Positions 1 through 5,848 of a DNA stretch of 30,896 bases are shown here, one piece after another (position 1 is the first letter of the stretch; each line of letters opens with the position of its first letter). Location: NCBI RefSeq assembly GCF_000716335.1, contig NZ_KL591011.1:53514-84409 (forward strand), given 5' to 3'. Source of the stretch: Streptomyces sp. NRRL S-118 (GTDB taxonomy: Bacteria > Actinomycetota > Actinomycetes > Streptomycetales > Streptomycetaceae). Under the pieces are notes generated by a model. That model was not told where the DNA came from. It saw only the letters and a list, made by a program, of their open reading frames with translations, and made no database searches. A program made the position numbers and the translations under genes.

Positions 1-123
1 CAGCAGGACCGCGTTGGACGCCTCGCGGACCTGGCCGCGCACGGTCAGTTCGCCCCGGGTGAGCAGGCCGAGCCGATCCGGCATCGTCAGGCTCCCCGGC
101 GGTATCCGTTCTGACGCGGGCAT
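1..123 (-). CDS. SCO1664 family protein, 5' part only
   Basis: This is the N-terminal part of a leftward gene cut by the window edge. From the ATG at 84 it reads MPDRLGLLTRGELTVRGQVR and then REASNAVLL, which I recognise as the start of the actinobacterial SCO1664 family (a predicted PI3/4-kinase-like fold; cellular role not established). Two starts are possible. The ATG at 121-123 has a strong GGAAGGA five bases upstream and would overlap the DUF3090 gene by 37 bases. The ATG at 82-84 follows the DUF3090 stop by 2 bases and has GGGGAG at a 7-base spacing. I give the longer form, but the choice is open. In actinobacteria this gene usually sits with DUF3090, a histidine phosphatase and mshC, so the three genes here probably form one unit. 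Confidence 0.7.
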   Translation of the reverse strand, partial: MPASERIPPGSLTMPDRLGLLTRGELTVRGQVREASNAVLL

Positions 124-677
124 ACGTGTCCTTCCGGATCGAGCGGCAGGCTGCACAGCGGGCACGGTGGGCGGCCGGCGTTGACGACGTCGAGCGCCCG
201 CTTGGCAAAGGCTCTGGCCTGCGCCCCGGTGAGCCGGACGCGGAGCATCGGCGGGCCGTTCTCCTCGTCCTGCAGAAGCCGCTCCTCGGCCTCGGCGAGG
301 TCCTCCTCGGTGTCCGCGTCGAGTTCGACGAGCGCCTGGGCCTCGACGATCATGCGCTGGTTCTCGCCGTCCCAGGCCAGCGCCATCGTGCCGACCCGGA
401 ACTCCTCCTCGATGGGCGCGTCCAGGGGCGCGGTGTCGGCCGTGTCGGGAGGCGCGACGGCCGGGACGGGGGCGTTGCCGCCGGTGCGCCGGACCACTTC
501 GTCGAGCAGCTCGTCGATCCGCTCGGCGAGCGCCGCCACCTGTGTCTTCTCCAGGGCGACGCTGGTGACCCGCCCGCCGGCGGACGCCTGCAGGAAGAAC
601 GTACGGCGCCCAGGCAGCCCGACCGTGCCGGCCACGAAGCGCTCCGGTGGGTCGTAGAGGAACACCTGACGGGACAC
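87..677 (-). CDS. DUF3090 family protein
   Basis: The product is a 196-residue soluble protein that opens MSRQVFLYDPPERFVAGTVG, a DUF3090 hallmark. The middle is acidic, and the C-terminus carries a CPLC...HVCPRQNGYRR segment (about residues 172-193) that looks like a small metal-binding knuckle with three cysteines and a histidine. The function is unknown; the family is nearly confined to actinobacteria. The start is a GTG at 675-677, preceded by AAGGGAGAGGG four bases upstream, and no other good site is nearby. It follows the histidine phosphatase gene by 76 bases on the same strand and leads directly into, or overlaps, the SCO1664-family gene, so co-transcription of all three is likely. 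Confidence 0.9.
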   Translation of the reverse strand: MSRQVFLYDPPERFVAGTVGLPGRRTFFLQASAGGRVTSVALEKTQVAALAERIDELLDEVVRRTGGNAPVPAVAPPDTADTAPLDAPIEEEFRVGTMALAWDGENQRMIVEAQALVELDADTEEDLAEAEERLLQDEENGPPMLRVRLTGAQARAFAKRALDVVNAGRPPCPLCSLPLDPEGHVCPRQNGYRRGA

Positions 678-753
678 GTTCCCTCTCCCTTGCGTCCTTG
701 AGTGGTGAGCTTCCGCGGCGCTGCGGCGTCGTCCACCCTACTGTGCGGAGCGA

Positions 754-1440
754 TCACGGTGCTCCCGCGCCGCCCCCCACCTCCGCCGCCCCTCCGCGGG
801 TCTCCTCGCGCGGCACCAGCGCGCCGAAGTCGCCGGTGTCGCCGAGCCGCACGAGAAACGGCCGCAGCCGGGTGTAACGGACCACGGTCACGGAACAAGG
901 ATCCACATGGATCCGCTGGAAAAGATCGAGATGCATGCCGAGGGCATCGGCCACGACGGACTTGATGATGTCGCCGTGCGAGCACATCACGTAGACGGCG
1001 TCCTCCCCGTGGTCCGCCTCCACGCGTGCGTTCCACTCCCGTACGGCGTCGACGGCACGCGCCTGCATGGCACGCATCGACTCGCCGCCGGGGAAGGCCG
1101 CGGCCGACGGGTGCTGCTGGACGACGTCCATCAGCGGCTCGTCGGCGAGCTCGGCGAGCTTGCGGCCCGACCAGTCGCCGTACCGGCACTCGCCGATCCG
1201 CTCGTCGGTGTGCACCGGCAGCTCGGGGCGGGCGTCGAGGAGCGGCCGCAGCGTCTCCAGGCACCGCTGCAGCGGGCTGGTGACGGCGACCGCGATGGGT
1301 ACGCCGGCCAGCCGCCCGGGCAGCGCGGCGGCCTGCGCGGCGCCGCGCTCGTCGAGGGCGACCCCGGGCGTCCACCCGGCGAGCACCCCGGCGGTATTGG
1401 CGGTCGAGCGTCCGTGCCGTACGAGGATCAGCGTGGCCAT
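754..1440 (-). CDS. histidine phosphatase family protein (MSMEG_4193-type)
   Basis: This 228-residue protein belongs to the phosphoglycerate-mutase-like histidine phosphatases. The phosphohistidine motif LVRHGRSTANTAG is at residues 7-19 (catalytic His9), GECRYGDWSG supplies the usual acidic segment, and the second catalytic histidine is in VMCSHGDIIKSVV. The substrate cannot be read from the sequence; the neighbourhood with DUF3090 and the SCO1664 family is typical of the MSMEG_4193 subfamily. The ATG at 1438-1440 begins the canonical ATLILVRHG strand. It lacks a convincing Shine-Dalgarno site, but a TACGCT -10 box ends 7 bases upstream, so the mRNA is probably leaderless. The gene diverges from corA. 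Confidence 0.9.
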   Translation of the reverse strand: MATLILVRHGRSTANTAGVLAGWTPGVALDERGAAQAAALPGRLAGVPIAVAVTSPLQRCLETLRPLLDARPELPVHTDERIGECRYGDWSGRKLAELADEPLMDVVQQHPSAAAFPGGESMRAMQARAVDAVREWNARVEADHGEDAVYVMCSHGDIIKSVVADALGMHLDLFQRIHVDPCSVTVVRYTRLRPFLVRLGDTGDFGALVPREETRGGAAEVGGGAGAP

Positions 1441-1447
1441 GCCTGCC

Positions 1448-1453
1448 AGCGTA
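1448..1453 (-). promoter_or_regulatory. -10 box (TACGCT) of the histidine phosphatase gene, leaderless
   Basis: Read on the minus strand, TACGCT fits the TANNNT -10 consensus and is followed by 7 bases and then the ATG at 1440. Transcription starting 6-7 bases after the box would begin at or next to the start codon. No -35 hexamer is obvious. Confidence 0.55.
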
Positions 1454-1529
1454 GGCCCTGGCCGGCGGATCGGTCCGGGCGGAGGCCGGGCCGCCCGCAC
1501 GGGTGCAAGGAGGCCGGGGCCGGGGAAGG

Positions 1530-2525
1530 ATGCGCGGCGTGATCGTGGACTGTGCCATCTACCGGGACGGGCACCGCAGCGACGGGCCCTCCGACTTCTC
1601 CGACGCCTTGGAGTACGCGCGCGCGTCGGGCGGTGACGCGTTCCTGTGGATCGGGCTGCACGAGCCGACGGAGGGTGAGTTCGATCACGTCGCCGAGGAG
1701 TTCGCACTCCACCCGCTGGCCGTGGAGGACGCGCTCAAGGCGCACCAGCGGCCGAAGCTGGAGGTGTACGACGACTCGCTCTTCATGGTCCTCAAGCCGG
1801 TGGTGTACGAGCCGGAGAGCGACACGGTCTCCACCGGCGAGCTGATGGTGTTCATGGGCGACTCGTTCGTGGTGACGGTCCGGCACGGCGAGGGGGCCCC
1901 GCTGGGGGCCGTGCGCAAGCGGCTGGAGGCGGAGCCGGAGGTGCTCAGGCACGGGCCGACGTCCGTGCTGTACGCGATCAGCGACGCCGTGGTCGACCAC
2001 TACATAGAGGTGGCCGCCGAGCTTCAGGTCGACCTGGAGGAGATGGAGACGGAGGTCTTCCAGCCGACGGGCGGCGACGCCAAGAACACGGCGTCGCGGA
2101 TCTACACCTTCAAGCGGCAGGTGCTGGAGTTCCGCCGGGCCACCGGTCCGCTGGCCGCACCCATGACCCGGCTCGCGGGGGCGGGGGTTCCGTTCGTCAA
2201 CGAGCGCGCGCAGCCGTTCTTCCGCGACGTCAGCGACCATCTGACCCGCGCGACCGAGCAGGTGGAGGGGCTGGACCGGCTGCTGTCGGACATCCTGTCG
2301 GCGCACCTCGCGCAGATGGGTGTGCGGCAGAACGACGACATGCGCAAGATCTCGGCGTGGGCGGCGATGGCCGCGGTGCCGACGATGGTGGCGGGCATCT
2401 ACGGCATGAACTTCGAGCACATGCCGGAGCTGGGGTGGGCCCTCGGCTACCCGGCGGTGATCGTGGTGATGGCCGTCGCCTGTGCCGGGCTGTACCGGCT
2501 CTTCAAGAGCAGGGGCTGGCTCTGA
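1530..2525 (+). CDS. corA: CorA-family magnesium/cobalt transporter
   Basis: The product is a 331-residue inner-membrane divalent cation channel. A large cytoplasmic N-terminal domain (VIVDCAIYRDG..., then FLWIGLHEPTEGEFDHVAEEF) is followed by a long helical stalk. Near the C-terminus, a membrane helix (WAAMAAVPTMVAGIYGMNF) carries the signature G292-M293-N294, and a second helix ends in the basic tail RLFKSRGWL. Pentameric Mg2+ entry is the known family role. The start is uncertain. The ATG at 1530 directly abuts GGGGAAGG; the GTG at 1539 (MIVDCAIYRDG) has that site at 9 bases and is a strong alternative; the GTG at 1503 is less likely. The gene is divergent from the phosphatase gene and convergent with the ferritin-like gene. 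Confidence 0.92.
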   Translation: MRGVIVDCAIYRDGHRSDGPSDFSDALEYARASGGDAFLWIGLHEPTEGEFDHVAEEFALHPLAVEDALKAHQRPKLEVYDDSLFMVLKPVVYEPESDTVSTGELMVFMGDSFVVTVRHGEGAPLGAVRKRLEAEPEVLRHGPTSVLYAISDAVVDHYIEVAAELQVDLEEMETEVFQPTGGDAKNTASRIYTFKRQVLEFRRATGPLAAPMTRLAGAGVPFVNERAQPFFRDVSDHLTRATEQVEGLDRLLSDILSAHLAQMGVRQNDDMRKISAWAAMAAVPTMVAGIYGMNFEHMPELGWALGYPAVIVVMAVACAGLYRLFKSRGWL

Positions 2526-2527
2526 GG

Positions 2528-2551
2528 GGCCGGCTCCGGGCGGGGCCGGCC
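2528..2551. terminator. hairpin between corA and the ferritin-like gene
   Basis: A 7-bp perfect stem GGCCGGC/GCCGGCC with a 10-base loop starts 2 bases after the corA stop, between two convergent genes. It could end transcription from both sides. There is no U-tract, as is common in Streptomyces. Confidence 0.5.
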
Positions 2552-2558
2552 ACGGGGG

Positions 2559-3344
2559 TCAGAAGACCGGGGCGGGTTCGGCGGGTCCGCCGAGCGCGTT
2601 GCGCCGCTGCGGCATCCTGAGGTCGACCATGCGCCGCCAGCCGCCGAGCCGTTCGAAGGCGTACATGCCCCGGATGCCCAGGGCGAGCGCCGCCCGCTTG
2701 GGGCGCGGCCAGCGCAGGATGCGACCCATGTGGTCCATGACGGCGAGGCTGACGTCGCGGTAGACCTCGATCTCCGCGAGGGCGCTCTCGCGCAGTGTGC
2801 GCTGGATGGTGCGGCCGTGTCCGGCGCGCGCGAGGCGGAGGAGCTCCTCGTGGCAGTAGGCCAGGTGGTTGTCCTCGTCGTTGCAGATCATCTTGATGGC
2901 CCTGCCGACCTCGGGGTGGTCGGCGAAGTGCTTGACGAGCATGTCCATCTGGTCGGCGGCGCGCTGTTCCGTGACGCGGCTGTGCGAGAGGTACACGACG
3001 ATGTCGTGCTCGGTCAGCGGCTCGTCGCGGCGGAGCTTGTCGTGGGTCAGGCCGATGCCGCGCCGTTCCAGCAGCATCGTGTAGTCGGTCTCCGGGGGGA
3101 CGGGGACCGGTTCGAGCCCGCGCTTCTTGAGCAGGGCGTTGAAGATGCGGCCGTGCTTGTCCTCGTCGGCTCCGTGCCGGGTGATCTTGGGGGCGAGCTC
3201 GCGCATGCTCTCGGGGACGAGGGCGGCGATCCTGGCGTTCTCCCAGCCGCCCTGGGCTTCGCCGCTGGCGGCGATGGAACAGAACAACTGGAAGGAGTCG
3301 TCGTTGTCGATGATCTCCTGGAACAGGCTTCGGGCCGAGAGCAT
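2559..3344 (-). CDS. ferritin-like diiron domain protein
   Basis: This 261-residue soluble protein has the four-helix-bundle diiron pattern: Glu29, then E61-D-K-H64 (ExxH), Glu126, and E157-D-N-H160 (second ExxH). The two ExxH motifs and two extra glutamates are what a ferritin-like carboxylate-bridged diiron site needs, so an oxidase, oxygenase or iron-handling role is likely; the substrate is unknown. The C-terminal 70 residues are basic and hydrophobic (RPKRAALALGIRGMYAFERL) and may touch a membrane or partner. The start is the ATG at 3342-3344, with GGAGGT six bases upstream, which is clearly better than the upstream in-frame sites. It converges with corA. Confidence 0.85.
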   Translation of the reverse strand: MLSARSLFQEIIDNDDSFQLFCSIAASGEAQGGWENARIAALVPESMRELAPKITRHGADEDKHGRIFNALLKKRGLEPVPVPPETDYTMLLERRGIGLTHDKLRRDEPLTEHDIVVYLSHSRVTEQRAADQMDMLVKHFADHPEVGRAIKMICNDEDNHLAYCHEELLRLARAGHGRTIQRTLRESALAEIEVYRDVSLAVMDHMGRILRWPRPKRAALALGIRGMYAFERLGGWRRMVDLRMPQRRNALGGPAEPAPVF

Positions 3345-3656
3345 CACTGCACCTCCATGCAGGCGGGCGACCGTTTGACCGCACTTCCGCAAAGGACGAG
3401 TCAAATGCGGCAGGGAGGGTGTGGCAACACGACGTCCGGACGACTCCCCCGAAAGGAGGAGTCACGCCGGGCGAACGCCGTGGGCGCGGCCTTTCGTGGG
3501 CACCGGGGCGGCGGAGGCGGTGCGAGCTCGGCGCCGCCGGGGAGTAACCGAGGGGGCCGGTGGCGCGTTGTACCGCGTGACGGCCGTGGCGGGGATGACC
3601 CCGAGCCCCCACCACGGCCGCAGACTTGCCCGGGCGCGGGGGCCGGGCGCGTTGGC
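3345..3656. other. intergenic region upstream of the ferritin-like gene
   Basis: No credible gene is seen in these 312 bases. They hold an inverted repeat TTTGAC (3374-3379) and GTCAAA (3400-3405) with a 20-base spacer. The right arm contains a minus-strand TTGACT that could be a -35 for the ferritin-like gene, although no good -10 follows. A hairpin lies at 3442-3463: GACTCC arms, a CC/GG inner stem with one mismatch, and a GAAA loop. The terminator of the F420 oxidoreductase gene lies at 3581-3620. Confidence 0.5.
3581..3620 (-). terminator. terminator of the F420 oxidoreductase gene
   Basis: A 9-bp perfect outer stem CGGCCGTGG (3581-3589) and CCACGGCCG (3612-3620) encloses an inner GGGG/CCCC stem with an ATGA loop. 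It lies 37 bases past the leftward stop codon at 3657. Confidence 0.65.
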
Positions 3657-4709
3657 TCAGTCCACCAGGCCCGCGCGCTCCAGGGCCTCGGTGCCCGCCC
3701 GCAGTGCGGCGATCCGCTCGTCGAGCGTGAAGCCCGCGGGCGCGAGGGTGAGGGTGGTGACGCCGGCGGCGGCGTACGCCTGCATCCGGTCGGCGATGCG
3801 CTCCACCGAGCCGAGCAGCGTGGTCTGGTCGATCAGCTGCTGCGGGACCGCGGCGGCCGCACCCGCCTTGTCGCCCGAGAGGTACTTCTCCTGGATCTCG
3901 GCGGCTTCCTTCTCGTACCCCATGCGCTGGGCGAGCTGGTTGTAGAAGTTCTGCTTGCGGCTGCCCATGCCGCCCACGTACAGGGCGGTGTACGGGCGGA
4001 AGGTGTCGGCGAGGGCGGCGATGTCGTCACCGAGGGCCAGCGGGACGGTGGGGACGACGTCGAACCCCTCCATCGTGAGGCCCGCCTTCTCCCGTCCGGC
4101 CCGCAGGTGCCGAAGGGCGGTGTCCTCCAGGTGCTCGGCGGACGGGAAGATCAGCAGGGCGCCGTCGGCGATCTCGCCCGTCTGCTCCAGGTTCTTGGGA
4201 CCGATGGCGGCGATGTAGAGCGGGATGTGCTCGCGCTGCGGGTGGACCGTCAGCTTGATGGGCTTGCCGGGGCCGCCGGGCAGCGGGAGCGTCCAGTGCT
4301 CGCCCTCGTGGGTCAGGCGCTCGCGGGCCATGGCCTTGCGGACGATCTCGACGTACTCGCGGGTGCGGGAGAGCGGCTTGTCGAACTTCACGCCGTACCA
4401 GCCCTCGGAGACCTGCGGTCCGGAGACGCCGAGGCCGAGGCGGAACCGGCCGCCGGACAGTGTGTCCAGGGTGGCCGCCGTCATCGCGGTCATGGCCGGC
4501 TGACGGGCCGGGATCTGCATGATCGCTGAACCGATGTCGATGTTCTCGGTCTGGGCGGCGACCCAGGCCAGGACGGTCGGCGCGTCGGAGCCGTACGCCT
4601 CGGCGGCCCAGCACACGTCGTAGCCGAGGCGGTCCGCCTCCTGGGCGACGGCGAGATTGTCGCCGTCCATGCCGGCGCCCCAGTAACCGAGGTTGATGCC
4701 GAGCCGCAT
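3657..4709 (-). CDS. LLM class F420-dependent oxidoreductase
   Basis: The product (350 residues from this start) is a luciferase-like TIM-barrel protein. It opens MRLGINLGYWGAGM and has the family blocks NLAVAQEADRLGYDVCWAAE, LSGGRFRLGLGVSGPQVSEG (residues about 84-103) and IPLYIAAIGPKNLEQTGE. These match the F420-using Rv3520c-like subgroup, which moves hydride to or from coenzyme F420; the substrate is unknown. The ATG at 4707-4709 has GAGGGG at 6 bases and is preferred to the in-frame ATG at 4725-4727 (MSEGTG-MRLG), which has only a poor site. A TTAC/GTAA inverted repeat lies just upstream and may be its operator. Confidence 0.88.
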   Translation of the reverse strand: MRLGINLGYWGAGMDGDNLAVAQEADRLGYDVCWAAEAYGSDAPTVLAWVAAQTENIDIGSAIMQIPARQPAMTAMTAATLDTLSGGRFRLGLGVSGPQVSEGWYGVKFDKPLSRTREYVEIVRKAMARERLTHEGEHWTLPLPGGPGKPIKLTVHPQREHIPLYIAAIGPKNLEQTGEIADGALLIFPSAEHLEDTALRHLRAGREKAGLTMEGFDVVPTVPLALGDDIAALADTFRPYTALYVGGMGSRKQNFYNQLAQRMGYEKEAAEIQEKYLSGDKAGAAAAVPQQLIDQTTLLGSVERIADRMQAYAAAGVTTLTLAPAGFTLDERIAALRAGTEALERAGLVD

Positions 4710-4727
4710 ACCGGTCCCCTCACTCAT

Positions 4728-4741
4728 TTACCCATCAGTAA
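4728..4741. promoter_or_regulatory. candidate operator TTACCCATCAGTAA
   Basis: This is an inverted repeat TTAC-N6-GTAA, 18 bases upstream of the preferred start of the F420 oxidoreductase gene. TTAC/GTAA dyads of this size are common TetR-family sites in actinobacteria, so it could control this gene. No tetR gene is in the window, so the regulator is unknown. Confidence 0.35.
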
Positions 4742-4851
4742 CGTTCTTGCCCGGGACTCTAGCGCGCGGGGCTGCGCCGCGGCAGAGGGCGAGGCCGGAC
4801 GGAGCGGGCGGAGTTGTCCACAGGGGTCTCTGCGCGTGGGCCCTTGGCCAG

Positions 4852-4857
4852 TAATCT
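4852..4857 (+). promoter_or_regulatory. -10 box (TAATCT) of the aldo/keto reductase gene, leaderless
   Basis: TAATCT is a near-ideal -10 element and ends 7 bases before the ATG at 4865. There is no Shine-Dalgarno site between them, so a leaderless mRNA is expected. The -35 region is not recognisable. Confidence 0.6.
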
Positions 4858-4864
4858 CGCGACC

Positions 4865-5848
4865 ATGGAGCAGAGGCATCTCGGCCGTACGGGCCTGCGT
4901 GTGTCCCGTATCGGGCTCGGCACCCTCACGTGGGGGCGGGACACCGACGAGCACGACGCCGCGGACCAGTTGAAGGTGTTCTGGGAAGCGGGCGGGACCC
5001 TCATCGACACCGCCGACGTGTACGGGGGCGGCGAGGCGGAGTATCTGCTCGGGCAGCTCGTGGAGCGGCTCGTGCCGCGCCGCGACCTGGTCATCGCGAC
5101 GAAGGCGGGCAGCGTCCCGGACCCGGACCGGCGGTTCGACGGGTCGCGCGGCCATCTGCTCGCGGCGCTCGACGCGTCGCTGGCCCGGCTCGGCACGGAC
5201 TACGTCGACCTGTGGCAGCTCCACGCCTACGACCCCGGGACACCGCTGGAGGAGACGCTCCAGGCGCTCGACATCGCGGTCAGCAGCGGGCGTGCCCGGT
5301 ACGTGGGCGTGTCCAACTTCTGCGGCTGGCAGCTGGCGAAGGCGGCGACCTGGCAGCTGGCGCCCGGCGGGATCCGGGCGCGGCTGGCCAGCACGCAGAT
5401 GGAGTACTCGCTGCTGCAGCGGGGCGTGGAGCGCGAGGTCCTGCCGGCCGCGCTGGACCTCGGGGTGGGCCTTCTCCCGTCGTCCCCCCTGGGGCGGGGT
5501 GTGCTCACGGGCAAGTACCGGCACGCCACGCCGGCCGACTCGCGGGGCGCGTCGGAGCAGCTGGCCCCGTTCGTGGAGCCGTACCTGGACGAGGCGGGGA
5601 CCCGGATCGTGGACGCGGTGACCACGGCGGCGGACGGGCTGGCGACGACCCCGCTTCAGGTGGCGCTGGCCTGGGTACGGGACCGGCCGGGGGTGGTGGC
5701 CCCGATCGTGGGCGCCCGCAACGCGCAGCAGCTCGCGGCGGCACTGTCAGTGGAGAGCCTTAGTCTTCCTGACGAGATCCGCCGGGCGCTGGACGATGTG
5801 TCGGCCCCGGTGCACCGCTATCCCGATCAGGACTGGAGCACGCTGTGA
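4865..5848 (+). CDS. aldo/keto reductase
   Basis: This 327-residue cytosolic NADPH-dependent reductase has a complete AKR catalytic tetrad: Asp48 and Tyr53 in LIDTADVYGGGEAEYLLG, Lys80 in VIATKAG and His120 in LWQLHAYDP. C-terminal cofactor-binding blocks are also visible (GVLTGKY, then APIVGARNAQQL). The substrate is not evident. The ATG at 4865 starts the canonical RHLGRTGLRVSRIGLGT strand; upstream in-frame codons read as non-conserved sequence, and a -10 box sits 7 bases before the ATG. The stop codon overlaps the start of the next gene by 4 bases (GTGA), so the two are translationally coupled. Why a reductase should be coupled to a RecD2-like protein is unclear. Confidence 0.92.
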   Translation: MEQRHLGRTGLRVSRIGLGTLTWGRDTDEHDAADQLKVFWEAGGTLIDTADVYGGGEAEYLLGQLVERLVPRRDLVIATKAGSVPDPDRRFDGSRGHLLAALDASLARLGTDYVDLWQLHAYDPGTPLEETLQALDIAVSSGRARYVGVSNFCGWQLAKAATWQLAPGGIRARLASTQMEYSLLQRGVEREVLPAALDLGVGLLPSSPLGRGVLTGKYRHATPADSRGASEQLAPFVEPYLDEAGTRIVDAVTTAADGLATTPLQVALAWVRDRPGVVAPIVGARNAQQLAAALSVESLSLPDEIRRALDDVSAPVHRYPDQDWSTL

